Below are positions 9,590 to 18,704 of a stretch of DNA of 64,000 nt, in pieces (within the stretch, counting starts at the first letter, position 1; each line of letters opens with the position of its first letter). The translations under genes and the position numbers were made by a program. Source of the DNA: an uncultured Opitutia bacterium (GTDB lineage Bacteria; Verrucomicrobiota; Verrucomicrobiia; Opitutales; UBA953); contig CAIOAN010000002.1 of NCBI GenBank assembly GCA_903855995.1, forward strand, positions 62,001 through 126,000. The letters are read 5' to 3'. The notes under the pieces were generated by a model that saw only the letters and a program-made list of their open reading frames with translations, was not told where the DNA came from and did not search any database.

Positions 9590-9615
9590 GGACGCCACGC
9601 AGTGGCGCCCCTACC
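9590..9615. repeat. GGTAGGG hairpin repeat, inverted copy
   Basis: Reads in the opposite direction to the copy at 9505. The stem is CGCCAC/GTGGCG around GCA and ends in CCCCTACC. Compared with the 9505 copy, one base pair has changed on both sides of the stem, so pairing is kept. It sits 2 bp from the photolyase stop codon and may double as a transcript end. Confidence 0.7.
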
Positions 9616-9617
9616 TT

Positions 9618-11159
9618 TTACAATTCTTCGATACCCTCGCGCAGCTCCGCCGCCTTTTTGCGCACGGCGGCTTGTTCGGCGGGTGACATATTGGCGGCCT
9701 GCCGCACGGCCATGCCGATGCGTGGGTTGTTCAGGAAGCGGTCCTGATGCCTCAGCCAGAAATCCCAGTAGAGCGCATTGAGCGGGCACGCCAATGGACC
9801 CGTGCGATCCTTGGGCTCGTACGGGCAGCCTCCGCAGTAGTTCGACATCTTGGAGACGTAGCTCGCGGCGCAGCAATACGGCTTGCTGGCCAGGAAGCCT
9901 CCATCCGCATGCTGACTCATGCCGATCACGTTCGGGAGTTCGACCCACTGGAAGGCGTCGATGTAGACGCCGAGATACCAACGCTCGACCTCAGCCGGGT
10001 CCACGCCGGCGGTCAGGCAGAACGAGCCGATGACCATGAGGCGCTGAATATGGTGCGCATACGCCGTGTCGAGCGACTGTCCGACGGAGTGGCGCATGCA
10101 GTTCATCTTCACCTTACCGGTCCAGAACCAGGATGGCAGCGTGAGCGTGTGGCCGAGGCCGTTGGCGGTCTCATACCCGGGCATCTTGGCCCAGTACACC
10201 CCGCGGACGTATTCACGCCAGCCGATGATCTGCCGGACAAATCCCTCGGTCGCGGCCAGCGGATAACGCTGAGGGTCCCGCGCATGGGCGTCGGCCGCGG
10301 CCTGCGCGACTTCCATCGGCGAAAGTAGCTTCACGTTCAGCGCGAAAGAGAGCCGCGAGTGGAATAGCCGGTCCGACGACGTGTGCATCGCGTCTTCGTA
10401 ATCGCCGAAATCCGGCAGGCCGCGCTCGATGAAGGCGTCCAGTTGGTCCAAGGCCTCCTTGCGGTCGACCGGCCAGGGGAAGTCTTTCTCCGACGGCTTC
10501 CCCATCGTCTTCACGCCGGCGGCCTGGATCTCCGCCCAGATGTCCGAATGGTCATGGGACACATCCCACGACTTCGGCGGCGGCGGTGTCCCCTTCCATG
10601 GCTTCCGGTTCTCTTTGTCGTAATTCCATTCGCCGCCGAGGGGCGAACCGTCCTCCTCGAGGAGCAGACGCGTACGGATGCGCATCTTGCGATAATACGA
10701 CTCCATCAGCCAGCGCTTGGCGTCCTTCTGGAAATGCGCCGCCACACCGCCACGGCCATCGAGGAAGTGCTCGGAGCTCACGCAGGCCGTGACTAGCCCG
10801 CAACCCGCGGCGAAAGTGCGCAAGTCCTGGTCGAGTCGCCATTCGTCAGGCTCCTGATATTCGAACCGCGCGGCCTTCGTTTCTGCGAAGACCGTGCGAA
10901 GATTATCCGCGAAGGACTGGTGGTTATCCTTGTCGCCCAAACGGAAGTAACGGACCTGATGGCCTTTCCTCCCCAGTTGCTCCGCCATCCGGCGCATCCC
11001 GGCGAAGATCGCGATGACCTTCTGCGCATGATGCACGACGTAGTCCGTCTCGGAACGGACTTCCATGAAGACATACGTCACCGATGCATCTTTCTTCCCG
11101 AACCAGGAATGCTCCGGGTTCAGCTGATCGCCAAGGACGAGACGGACGGCAGAGGACAC
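9618..11159 (-). CDS. FeS cluster-containing photolyase/cryptochrome-related protein (FeS-BCP, PhrB type)
   Basis: A 513-residue cytoplasmic flavoprotein. The start is a GTG at 11159; no nearby in-frame ATG fits better. The opening SSAVRLVLGDQLNPEHSW is the hallmark of the 'deoxyribodipyrimidine photolyase-related' branch, as is the late block KPYCCAAS...YCGGCPY...GPLACPLNALYWDF, whose cysteines can hold the 4Fe-4S cluster known from the Agrobacterium (6-4) photolyase PhrB. Family members use FAD and light to repair UV photoproducts in DNA. The gene converges with nothing and is read leftward, like the helicase upstream of it. Exact lesion specificity is inferred. Confidence 0.88.
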   Translation of the reverse strand: MSSAVRLVLGDQLNPEHSWFGKKDASVTYVFMEVRSETDYVVHHAQKVIAIFAGMRRMAEQLGRKGHQVRYFRLGDKDNHQSFADNLRTVFAETKAARFEYQEPDEWRLDQDLRTFAAGCGLVTACVSSEHFLDGRGGVAAHFQKDAKRWLMESYYRKMRIRTRLLLEEDGSPLGGEWNYDKENRKPWKGTPPPPKSWDVSHDHSDIWAEIQAAGVKTMGKPSEKDFPWPVDRKEALDQLDAFIERGLPDFGDYEDAMHTSSDRLFHSRLSFALNVKLLSPMEVAQAAADAHARDPQRYPLAATEGFVRQIIGWREYVRGVYWAKMPGYETANGLGHTLTLPSWFWTGKVKMNCMRHSVGQSLDTAYAHHIQRLMVIGSFCLTAGVDPAEVERWYLGVYIDAFQWVELPNVIGMSQHADGGFLASKPYCCAASYVSKMSNYCGGCPYEPKDRTGPLACPLNALYWDFWLRHQDRFLNNPRIGMAVRQAANMSPAEQAAVRKKAAELREGIEEL

Positions 11160-11205
11160 GCCTCTAAGGGAGGGATTCGCTGCTGAATGGCAAACGTAGC
11201 ATTCA

Positions 11206-11266
11206 GGTAGGGTTGAGCGGCCCGCTCAACCGGACGGCTGACCTGTCCGGCCAGCCCTACCCGATG
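11206..11266. repeat. GGTAGGG hairpin repeat, double form
   Basis: Begins GGTAGG with the perfect stem GTTGAGCG/CGCTCAAC (11212-11219 and 11223-11230), then a second imperfect hairpin (CGGACGGCTG...CAG) ending in CCCTACC. So two GTAGGG-type units are set head to head. It lies between the photolyase start and the helicase terminator. Confidence 0.6.
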
Positions 11267-11273
11267 CAGGTAC

Positions 11274-11297
11274 AAAAAAGCCCGGGGTCGCCGGGCT
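11274..11297 (-). terminator. Rho-independent terminator of the DEAD-box helicase gene
   Basis: On the minus strand a 7-bp stem AGCCCGG/CCGGGCT (11291-11297 and 11279-11285) with a 5-base loop runs into TTTTTT, 24 bp after the helicase stop. Confidence 0.85.
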
Positions 11298-11320
11298 GAT
11301 TTTCTGAGCCTCTACTGGTT

Positions 11321-12637
11321 TTACTTAGGTCCGCCTTGGCGACGGGTGCCTGGGCGGCCGAAGGGGCGGTAGTTACCTTGGGCGGCACGGTATCCGCCAT
11401 TGCGACCACCCTGCGGGCGGTTGTCGCGCTCGCTGTGGTGAGCGCCGGCGCGCGGATCGCGATCGCGGACAAAGTCATCCGGCGTGCGGGGCGGGGCCTG
11501 CTGAGTGTAATCAAAGCCCTGCAGCTTGCCGCAATGGAGGTGCTTACCGACAATCTTCTCGAGGCGACGGAGTTCGCCGAGATCCTCGCGCGTCACAAAG
11601 GTGATGGCGGTGCCGGTCGCAAGCGCGCGGCCGGTGCGGCCGATGCGGTGGACGTAATCTTCCAACTGGTCAGGGAAGTCGAAATTGAAGACGTGCGAGA
11701 TGCCGTCGACGTCGATACCGCGCGAGGCGATATCGGTCGCGACGAGGACCCGAACTTCGCCGTTCTTGAAGGCCTGCAAGGCGCGCTGACGCTGGCTCTG
11801 CGAGCGATTGGCGTGAATGGCGGCGCAACTGATGCCAGCGGCGTCAAGCTTGCGGCAGACGCGGTCGGCGCCGTGCTTGGTGCGCGCGAAGACGAGCACG
11901 CACTTGAGGGCTTCATCCTTCAGGAGATGGAGCAGCATGACCTGCTTGAGCGCGCCGGGGCACTCATAGAGGAGCTGGGTGACCGTCTCGGCTGGAGAAG
12001 TGCGGCGGCCGACCTCGATGAGCTTCGGCGAGCGCTGATATTGCTTCGTGAGGGTTTCGATCTCGCGGGAGAGCGTGGCCGAGAACATCAGGGTCTGACG
12101 TTCCGGAGGGAGGGCTCGGACGATGGTATTGATCGCGGGCAGAAAGCCCATGTCGAGCATACGGTCAGCTTCGTCGAGCACGAGGTACTCAACGGCAGAG
12201 AAGTCGCCATGGCCTTGACCACCGAGATCGAGCAGACGGCCTGGAGTGGCGATCAGGAAGTCACAGCCGCGGCGAAGAGCGGCGATCTGGGGGCGCTCGG
12301 AGACGCCGCCGTAACAGGTGGCGACGGTCACGCCGGCATAACGGGAATAAGCGGCGACGTTCTCGGCAATCTGCACAACAAGTTCGCGGGTCGGGGCCAG
12401 GATCAGGCAGCGGACGCGGCCCTGGTGGGCGCCGTTCTTCGTGCGAATCAGACGGGTGAGCAAAGGAAGCGTGAACGCGGCGGTCTTGCCGGTACCCGTC
12501 TGGGCCACGCCGATGACATCCGTGCCCTCGATAATGACCGGAATGGATGCCTTCTGAATCGGCGTCGGTTCGGTGTAGCCCTGGTCGGCCACGGCTTTGA
12601 GGATGGAGGCGTCGAGGCCTAAGGATGCAAACGGCAT
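11321..12637 (-). CDS. DEAD-box ATP-dependent RNA helicase (RhlE-like)
   Basis: A 438-residue helicase. The ATG at 12637 (MPFASLGLD) is chosen because the Q motif begins right after it; the longer open frame upstream runs through a non-coding repeat. Motifs in order: FASLGL...GYTEPTPIQ (Q motif), AQTGTGKT (Walker A, Lys51), PTREL, VLDEADRMLDMGF (DEAD), SAT, and HRIGRTGR (motif VI). The tail is rich in Arg, Gly and Gln (GGRNGGYRAAQGNYR), typical of RhlE/DeaD proteins that bind RNA non-specifically. It probably helps in ribosome assembly and mRNA turnover, especially in the cold, as for the family. Confidence 0.92.
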   Translation of the reverse strand: MPFASLGLDASILKAVADQGYTEPTPIQKASIPVIIEGTDVIGVAQTGTGKTAAFTLPLLTRLIRTKNGAHQGRVRCLILAPTRELVVQIAENVAAYSRYAGVTVATCYGGVSERPQIAALRRGCDFLIATPGRLLDLGGQGHGDFSAVEYLVLDEADRMLDMGFLPAINTIVRALPPERQTLMFSATLSREIETLTKQYQRSPKLIEVGRRTSPAETVTQLLYECPGALKQVMLLHLLKDEALKCVLVFARTKHGADRVCRKLDAAGISCAAIHANRSQSQRQRALQAFKNGEVRVLVATDIASRGIDVDGISHVFNFDFPDQLEDYVHRIGRTGRALATGTAITFVTREDLGELRRLEKIVGKHLHCGKLQGFDYTQQAPPRTPDDFVRDRDPRAGAHHSERDNRPQGGRNGGYRAAQGNYRPFGRPGTRRQGGPK

Positions 12638-12714
12638 TAGCGCAAAGTGAGTAGGGGAAATGGAAAGGGCGAGAACATTAGGGAATGACTCAAAGTAGGG
12701 TAAAAGGCACGTTT

Positions 12715-12753
12715 CGGGTGGCAGGTGGCAGCCCCAGGTGGCGGGTCGCAGGA
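12715..12753 (+). repeat. Dispersed 39-bp G-rich repeat, copy 2
   Basis: Near-identical to 9421-9459 with a few substitutions. It lies in the 280-bp divergent gap between the helicase and the permease. The rest of that gap has no clear promoter that I can name. Confidence 0.55.
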
Positions 12754-12917
12754 AAATCAGAACACTGAAGCGTACTAAAATCCTCCAGCCTCCCGCCACT
12801 TGAAGCTGCCTTACATCACCTGCTGAAGACTCAAATCCTACCCCTGACCCGACCCCTACCCCGCTGCCCCCATCCTCAACGATTGCACTCCCGTGCTTCC
12901 TCCCTAAGAAACTGACC

Positions 12918-14402
12918 ATGAGCCTGTTCGCCCGTAAAAGCATCGCAGCCCTCCAAAACGAAGCCGCCTCGACCGGCGAAGGGACACTCAAGCGCTCCCT
13001 CTCCGCCACGAACCTGGTGATGATCGGCATCGGTGGCATCATCGGCGCCGGTATCTTCGTGCTGACGGGGCATGCCGCCGCCTCGCACGCCGGCCCGGCA
13101 GTCGTCCTTTCCTTCGTCATCAGCGCCATCACCTGCGCCCTCGCCGGCCTCTGCTACTCCGAGATGGCCGCCGCGGTGCCTGTCGCCGGCAGCGCCTACA
13201 CCTACTCCTACGCGACGCTCGGCGAACTGATGGCCTGGATCATCGGCTGGGACCTCGTCCTCGAATACGGCGTCGGCGCCGTGACGGTCGCCGTCGGCTG
13301 GGCGGGCTATCTCAAAGGATTCCTCGAAGGCTTCGGCGTCAAGATTTCCGAGGCTTACGCCTCCGCGCCATTCGACTGGGTCACAGACCCGACGACGCAC
13401 GTCGAACATTTCGTCCGCACGGGTGCGGTCGTGAATCTTCCCGCAATGCTCATCATCGCGCTTGTCACCGCCCTGCTCGTCATCGGCATCGAGGCTTCTG
13501 CCAAGGTCAACGCGGCCTTCGTGGTCCTTAAAGTCTCCATCGTCGTGCTCTTCATCGCGGTCGGCCTCGGCCACGTGCTGCACGCCAACTGGGTCACCGC
13601 CGCCAATCCGCAAGGCCTGTTCATCCCGCCGAACCTCGGCGTGGGTCAGTTCGGCTGGGATGGCATCATCCGCGCCTCAGGCGTGGTCTTCTTCGCCTAT
13701 ATTGGCTTCGACGCCGTCTCGACTGCCGCGCAGGAATCCAAGAACCCGCAGCGCGATATGCCGATCGGGATGCTCGGTTCGCTCGGCATCTGCACCGTGC
13801 TCTACATCCTCGTAGCCTACGTGCTCACGGGCGTCGTCCCCTACGACCAGCTCAACGTCGCCCAGCCAATCGCCAAAGGCATCGACGCCATGGGCCTCCC
13901 CTGGCTCGCCCCGTTCATCAAGTTCGGCGCCATCCTCGGCCTAAGCTCGGTGATTTTAGTGCTCATGCTTGGCCAGACGCGCGTGTTCTTCTCGATGTCC
14001 AAAGACGGCCTCCTGCCAGTCGCCTTCGGCAAGGTCCACCCGACGTTCCGCACGCCTGTTCGCATCACGCTCGTCACGGGCATGGCCATCATGGTCGCCG
14101 CGGGCCTCGCGCCCATCGGCCTCGTCGGCGAACTCTGCAGCATCGGCACCCTCTTCGCCTTCGCGCTCGTGTGCCTCGGCGTGATGGCCCTGCGCATCAT
14201 CGACCCAAAGCTACACCGTCCGTTCCGCACGCCGTTCATCTGGGTCGTCGGCCCAGCCGGCGCCCTCGCCAGCTTCTACCTGATGCTCGCCCTCCCCGCC
14301 GACACCTGGATCCGCCTCATCGTCTGGATGGCCATCGGTCTCGTGGTTTATTTCGCCTTCGGCCAACGCAACGCCGCTCGCGTCCGCGCCGAGCGTTCAT
14401 AA
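12918..14402 (+). CDS. APC-family amino acid permease (CAT/YfnA-like)
   Basis: A 494-residue integral inner-membrane protein with about 12-14 hydrophobic segments. The opening KRSLSATNLVMIGIGGIIGAG is the conserved first helix of the APC superfamily, with the GIGGIIGAGIF turn that binds the amino-acid backbone. CYSEMAAAVPVAGSAYTYSY and FFAYIGFDAVSTAAQESKNPQRD are the other family blocks, matching the cationic amino acid transporter (CAT) branch. It imports amino acids with protons. The substrate (basic or small neutral amino acids) cannot be fixed from sequence. It stands alone, divergent from the helicase. Confidence 0.9.
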   Translation: MSLFARKSIAALQNEAASTGEGTLKRSLSATNLVMIGIGGIIGAGIFVLTGHAAASHAGPAVVLSFVISAITCALAGLCYSEMAAAVPVAGSAYTYSYATLGELMAWIIGWDLVLEYGVGAVTVAVGWAGYLKGFLEGFGVKISEAYASAPFDWVTDPTTHVEHFVRTGAVVNLPAMLIIALVTALLVIGIEASAKVNAAFVVLKVSIVVLFIAVGLGHVLHANWVTAANPQGLFIPPNLGVGQFGWDGIIRASGVVFFAYIGFDAVSTAAQESKNPQRDMPIGMLGSLGICTVLYILVAYVLTGVVPYDQLNVAQPIAKGIDAMGLPWLAPFIKFGAILGLSSVILVLMLGQTRVFFSMSKDGLLPVAFGKVHPTFRTPVRITLVTGMAIMVAAGLAPIGLVGELCSIGTLFAFALVCLGVMALRIIDPKLHRPFRTPFIWVVGPAGALASFYLMLALPADTWIRLIVWMAIGLVVYFAFGQRNAARVRAERS

Positions 14403-14429
14403 GGTAGGGTCAGCACTGCGTGCTGACCG
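14403..14429. repeat. GGTAGGG hairpin repeat
   Basis: GGTAGG plus the perfect 8-bp stem GTCAGCAC/GTGCTGAC around a TGC loop. It starts 1 bp after the permease stop, so it may serve as its transcript end, though no T-run follows. Confidence 0.65.
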
Positions 14430-14490
14430 TTCGCCACGCAACATTCGTGTCACCGGACACGCCTTGAACGTATGACATCCGTCCTCCGAC

Positions 14491-14516
14491 GGACGCGACG
14501 CAGTCGCGCCCCTACC
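14491..14516. repeat. GGTAGGG hairpin repeat, inverted copy
   Basis: The exact reverse complement of the copy at 9505-9530 (stem CGCGAC/GTCGCG, loop GCA, ending CCCCTACC), 5 kb away. It lies in the gap between the permease and the leftward secreted protein. Confidence 0.7.
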
Positions 14517-14583
14517 TCTACATCCTCAAACCTCGCTGCAACTTCCACGTGCCCTCCCGTCCTCCGGTCCTCCCGTCCACGCT

Positions 14584-16221
14584 CTACTTCGCCAGCTCCT
14601 GTCGCGTGGCGATGGGGACGTAGCCGATCTCGAGCCCCTTGGGCGGGGTCAGGACCTGCGCCGGATCGAGCGCGGCCAGCTTGCCGACGGTCGGAGGCGC
14701 GAGGTAGTCCCGATCCTTGGTCCAAGAGCGATGCAGCTTCTCGACCTTGACCTGAAGGGCTTCGCGTTCGGCCGACGTCAGATCGGCGTTGAGCATCGCG
14801 GGCTGGTCGGCGAAGCGATACCAATAGTAAGTGACGACGCTACCGTCGCCGAGGAAGGCCTGGAACGGGCCGGCCTTCGGACCGGGCACCTTCCAGCTCG
14901 TCTGCGCGCCGGCGGGAGTGGTGCGAGGATCCTGCGGCTTCTCCTTCGGGCGATCAAAGGTCATTTCCTTCAGCCCGGTCGCAGCGGGTACTTCGGCCGA
15001 CTTCACCACGACCCACTGCTTGTTCTTGGGACCTTCGTTGAGGCGGAAATATTGCGGCAGCGTCACGAGACCGGGCGTACTGCGCGAGACGAGTTCATCG
15101 CTCCACTTGAAGCCGTAGGTCATCGGGTCCGGCGAATGCGGCGTCGCGAAAGACTTCCAGGCTAGCGGGATCTTCTGGTCGCGCGGCGTGCCTTCGGGAT
15201 AGATGCGCCAGGTCGACCCGCCATCCTTCTTGAAATTCTGGATAAACGCGCCAGCGGGGTTGATCGCGCCGCTGACCGCCGGGCCGCCTTCGAACCAGGC
15301 CTTCACGCCGTCGTACAGCGCGCGGCGATCATACGACGTCAGTCGATGCAACACGACCGTAGTGCCGTCGGGCCCGACCGGGAAAGACGTCGGCGCGACG
15401 CGCGCATAGGTGTCGCCCTTGGCATCCTTGGCCTGCACGGCCGGCACATACTGGGTCTCCATCTGGAAATGCTTGTTCGGATCCGAGCCACGGGAATCGA
15501 GCATCAGGCCGGCGACGGCGGGATTGCGGAGGGCCGCGCGCGACCAGAAGTTGGGCGTGAAGAAACAGACCGGCCCCTTGAAGTTCGATGAGTTCAGGAA
15601 GAGCGTCCAGCAGTTGTCGCCGGTGGGGACGTCCTTGCCTTCGGTCTTCGCCTTGGGCTGAGCGAAAGGCATCGGGAGATAACCGTAGCCGAAGAGCTCG
15701 CCGTTGACGCCCTGCTTGAGGTTAAGGCCGTCAGGCGGGAAGAGCAGCCAAGGGGTGAGCTGCGCGACGCCGTAGAGCCCGCGCGGATCCTCCCAGCTGC
15801 CGCGTCCGTAAGCCGGCCCGTTGGCGATGTCGTAGAAATTCACGCCGACACCGCCCATGATAAACTTCGGCGTCTCGGTCGGGAAATGCGTGTCGCGCCA
15901 CCAGCCGAGCCCGCCTTCGATGTCGTTATAAAGGTCCTTGGGCTTCTCACCCAGATACTGCGGGTGCATCCACGTGCCGAACAGTCCGGTCTGGAAGCGA
16001 TGGCCGGGGTACTGCTTCAGCAACGGCCAGGCGGCGGCGTAGATCGAGAAACCGGCGTTGTAGATGTCGGGCACGCTTTCAGTCGGGACGATCAGGTAGC
16101 CGGCCATCTCGACCTTCGGAGGGACGGCGAGAGGCGTCGCTGCCTTCTCGACCTTCGGGGGTTCGGCGGCGGGAAGCGTCGCGGCCAGCAGGCAGGCGAC
16201 CAGGAGTGCGGGGGTGCGCAT
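14584..16221 (-). CDS. Secreted protein of unknown function
   Basis: A 545-residue protein. The ATG at 16221 gives a typical signal peptide (MRTPALLVACLLAATLPAA). A much longer open frame continues upstream antisense to aspS and is rejected. The mature protein is rich in aromatic and Pro/Gly residues, with segments such as YLIVPTESVPDIYNAGFS, GLGWWRDTHFPTETPKFIMGGVG and TWRIYPEGTPRDQK. It carries about 15 Trp and few Cys. I do not recognise a domain or catalytic motif. It is divergent from aspS (159-bp gap). No neighbour gives a hint about its job, beyond the general abundance of exported enzymes here. Confidence 0.65.
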   Translation of the reverse strand: MRTPALLVACLLAATLPAAEPPKVEKAATPLAVPPKVEMAGYLIVPTESVPDIYNAGFSIYAAAWPLLKQYPGHRFQTGLFGTWMHPQYLGEKPKDLYNDIEGGLGWWRDTHFPTETPKFIMGGVGVNFYDIANGPAYGRGSWEDPRGLYGVAQLTPWLLFPPDGLNLKQGVNGELFGYGYLPMPFAQPKAKTEGKDVPTGDNCWTLFLNSSNFKGPVCFFTPNFWSRAALRNPAVAGLMLDSRGSDPNKHFQMETQYVPAVQAKDAKGDTYARVAPTSFPVGPDGTTVVLHRLTSYDRRALYDGVKAWFEGGPAVSGAINPAGAFIQNFKKDGGSTWRIYPEGTPRDQKIPLAWKSFATPHSPDPMTYGFKWSDELVSRSTPGLVTLPQYFRLNEGPKNKQWVVVKSAEVPAATGLKEMTFDRPKEKPQDPRTTPAGAQTSWKVPGPKAGPFQAFLGDGSVVTYYWYRFADQPAMLNADLTSAEREALQVKVEKLHRSWTKDRDYLAPPTVGKLAALDPAQVLTPPKGLEIGYVPIATRQELAK

Positions 16222-16380
16222 GGGTGGGAGATAAACCCATTTCCCCAGCCAGCACACTCGAATTATCCGCCCCAGAGCCCTCCCCACCCCGCAGGCCCGC
16301 CGACCCCGCCCAATTGGGCTTTGACTAGGGTTTTCCCCGTCCGTTAACCATACCCCTCGATTCCGTCCGTCCACGCCCCC

Positions 16381-18183
16381 ATGAAACGCACCCATACCTG
16401 CAACGCCCTCCGCCCCGCCGACGCCGGCCAGACCGTAACCCTCGTGGGTTGGGTCGACACCAAGCGCGACCTCGGAGGCGTGACCTTCGTCGACCTTCGC
16501 GACCGCGAAGGGATGACCCAGGTGGTCTTCAATCCGGGCGCCGACGGCATCCAGGAAATCGCCCAGCGCCTGAAGACGGAATCCGTCATCGAGATCACCG
16601 GCAAGGTCCGCGCCCGCTCGGCCGAGACCATCAACGCCAAGCTCGCCACGGGTAGCATCGAAATCGCCGCCGAGACCCTCGTGGTCCACAACATCTGCGC
16701 CGACCTGCCGTTCCCGATGGACGACGATAAGGCCGACAAGGTGAACGAAGACCTCCGCCTCGAATATCGCTTCCTCGACCTCCGTCGCCCGCGCAATATC
16801 GGCCTCCTGAAGCTCCGCGCCAAGGCCGCCCGCGCCATCCGCGCTGAACTCGACGGACAGGACTTCCTCGAGATCGAGACCCCGACTCTCTTCAAGAGCA
16901 CGCCCGAAGGCGCCCGCGAGTTCCTCGTGCCGAGCCGCACCAACCCCGGCGAATTCTACGCCCTCACGCAGTCCCCGCAGCAGTACAAGCAGATGCTCAT
17001 GGTGGCCGGCGTCGAACGCTACTACCAGATGGCCCGTTGCTACCGCGACGAAGACCTGCGCGCCGACCGCCAGCCTGAGTTCACGCAGGTCGACTTGGAA
17101 ATGTCCTTCATCGACCGCGAGGACATGTACAAGCTGATCGAAGGCATCCTCAAGCGCACCTGGAAGGAAACCCTCGGCATCGACATCCCGACGCCCTTCC
17201 CGCGCATGGCCTACCAGGAAGCGATGGACCGCTTCGGCATCGACAAGCCGGACACCCGCTTCGGCATGGAGATCCAGGACCTGACGGCCCTGTTCAAGAA
17301 CTCCTCCTTCAAGGTCTTCAACGGCGCCGCCAACACCCCGGGCTCCGTGGTCCGCGCGATCAACGCCAAGGGCCTCGCCGACATCACCCAGGGCGAGCTC
17401 ACCAACTTCGAAACCATCGCCAAGAGCCAAGGCGCCAAGGGCCTCGCGTTCATCAAGTGCGAAGCGGGCGAATGGAAGTCCCCGATCGTGAAGTTCTTCT
17501 CCGACGAAGAGAAGGCCGCACTGAAGCAGCAGCTCAACATCGAGGACGGCGACATCGTCTTCTTCGCGGCCGCTCCCTGGTCGCAGGCTTCGACCATCCT
17601 CGGTCGTATCCGCCTCGAGTCCTCCTTCCTCCTCAAGGCCCGCGGTCGCATGAACCTCCCGGCCAACCAGTACAACTTCCTCTGGGTCATCGAATTCCCG
17701 CTGATGCTCTGGGACGAAGAAGAGAAGCGCTACCTTTCCGCCCACCACCCGTTCACCGCCCCGGTCGTCGAAGACGAGCCTCTGCTCGCCACCGATCCCG
17801 CCAAGGTACGCGGCCAGCACTACGACATCGTCCTTAACGGCGTCGAACTCGGTGGCGGCTCAATCCGCATCCATAACCCGGCCGTCCAGAAGCGCGTCTT
17901 CGAGGATATCCTCAAGATCCCGCAGGACCTCGTGGACAGCCGCTTCGGTTACATGCTCAAGGCCTTCTCGTACGGTGCCCCGCCCCACGGCGGCATCGCT
18001 CTCGGCTTCGACCGCGTGGTCGCCATGCTCGCCGGCCGCTCCTCGATCCGCGACATCCTCGCCTTCCCAAAGAACCAGAACGGCCGCGACCTGATGGCCG
18101 ACTGTCCGAGCCCCGTCGCCCCGAAGCAGCTACGCGACCTGCGCATCCGCCTCGTGGAAGACGAGCCTAAGCCGAAGGCCTAA
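16381..18183 (+). CDS. aspS: Aspartyl-tRNA synthetase
   Basis: A 600-residue class II synthetase of the bacterial (long) type. It charges tRNA-Asp with aspartate in the cytoplasm. The N-terminal OB-fold anticodon domain (TVTLVGWVDTKRDLGGVTFVDLRDR) is followed by class II motif 1 (around DFLEIETPTLFKSTPEGAR), motif 2 (YYQMARCYRDEDLRADRQPEFTQ) and motif 3 (GIALGFDRVVAMLAG). Between motifs 2 and 3 is the large GAD insertion that only bacterial AspRS have. Full length for the family (about 590-600). It is a single-gene unit with its own terminator. The window cannot show whether it also charges tRNA-Asn. Confidence 0.98.
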   Translation: MKRTHTCNALRPADAGQTVTLVGWVDTKRDLGGVTFVDLRDREGMTQVVFNPGADGIQEIAQRLKTESVIEITGKVRARSAETINAKLATGSIEIAAETLVVHNICADLPFPMDDDKADKVNEDLRLEYRFLDLRRPRNIGLLKLRAKAARAIRAELDGQDFLEIETPTLFKSTPEGAREFLVPSRTNPGEFYALTQSPQQYKQMLMVAGVERYYQMARCYRDEDLRADRQPEFTQVDLEMSFIDREDMYKLIEGILKRTWKETLGIDIPTPFPRMAYQEAMDRFGIDKPDTRFGMEIQDLTALFKNSSFKVFNGAANTPGSVVRAINAKGLADITQGELTNFETIAKSQGAKGLAFIKCEAGEWKSPIVKFFSDEEKAALKQQLNIEDGDIVFFAAAPWSQASTILGRIRLESSFLLKARGRMNLPANQYNFLWVIEFPLMLWDEEEKRYLSAHHPFTAPVVEDEPLLATDPAKVRGQHYDIVLNGVELGGGSIRIHNPAVQKRVFEDILKIPQDLVDSRFGYMLKAFSYGAPPHGGIALGFDRVVAMLAGRSSIRDILAFPKNQNGRDLMADCPSPVAPKQLRDLRIRLVEDEPKPKA

Positions 18184-18202
18184 GGCCCCCGGACTCCCCA
18201 CG

Positions 18203-18228
18203 AAAGGCACGCGCAAGCGTGCCTTTTT
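18203..18228 (+). terminator. Rho-independent terminator of aspS
   Basis: A perfect 10-bp stem AAAGGCACGC/GCGTGCCTTT (18203-18212 and 18217-18226) with a GCAA tetraloop and a T-run, 19 bp after the aspS stop. Confidence 0.92.
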
Positions 18229-18282
18229 CGTTTACCGGGATTTAGCCTTCCCCCTCGCGGAGGGGATGCCTATCCCTATCGC

Positions 18283-18699
18283 ATGTCTGACGCTTCGCCT
18301 TCTCCTGCTCCCCACGTCGTGGGCGAGAGCTACGAGTTCAACGAGGTCCGGACCTTCCTCGGCGGCGACCCGAAGCCCCCGAACTTCGTCATCCATAAGA
18401 GCGGCGAAGTCATCGGCGTCTGCCTCGGCCTCGGCTGGAATCCGCGCGCCGACAGCGACCCATGCGAAGTCTGGGTCGGCCGCAAGGACGACCAGGCCAA
18501 ATGGGGCATCAAACTCGCCGAGACCCGCGGCCCTCTGCCGGTCTACGTCCGCCGCACCGAAGGCGGTAAGTGGTTCTACAACGGCCTCTACCATGTGACG
18601 AGCCATACCACCGACCCGGCGCTCATCCGCCCACGCCTGCTGCCGCCGAAGATCGTCGCGATCGCCCAGTTGATTTTCCTCAAACGCAACGTTGCCTGA
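18283..18699 (+). CDS. Small cytoplasmic protein of unknown function
   Basis: A 138-residue protein without signal peptide or membrane segment. It has the layout seen in small beta-rich domains beside some endonucleases: a strand with GEVIGVCLGLGWNPRADSD, one with EVWVGRKDDQAKWG, then LPVYVRRTEGGKWFYNGLYHV. The last block (PVY/F-hhR...W.Y.G.Y.V) recalls SRA/DUF6697-like modules, but the match is by eye and weak. It sits 84 bp after aspS, behind its terminator, and 5 bp before a VF530-type gene, so the two small genes are probably one unit. Confidence 0.55.
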   Translation: MSDASPSPAPHVVGESYEFNEVRTFLGGDPKPPNFVIHKSGEVIGVCLGLGWNPRADSDPCEVWVGRKDDQAKWGIKLAETRGPLPVYVRRTEGGKWFYNGLYHVTSHTTDPALIRPRLLPPKIVAIAQLIFLKRNVA

Positions 18700-18704
18700 A
18701 CGCC

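Noticed and set aside
11336-12622. 428-codon plus-strand open frame
   Set aside because: Antisense to the DEAD-box helicase, whose motifs are all on the other strand.
12638-13132. Upstream extension of the helicase frame
   Set aside because: The extra residues come from a dispersed repeat and from the antisense of the permease; the Q motif starts right after the ATG at 12637.
16222-17820. Long minus-strand open frame that would extend the secreted protein at 14584-16221 to 1078 residues
   Set aside because: It is antisense to aspS and reads as low-complexity shadow translation. A signal peptide begins exactly at 16221.
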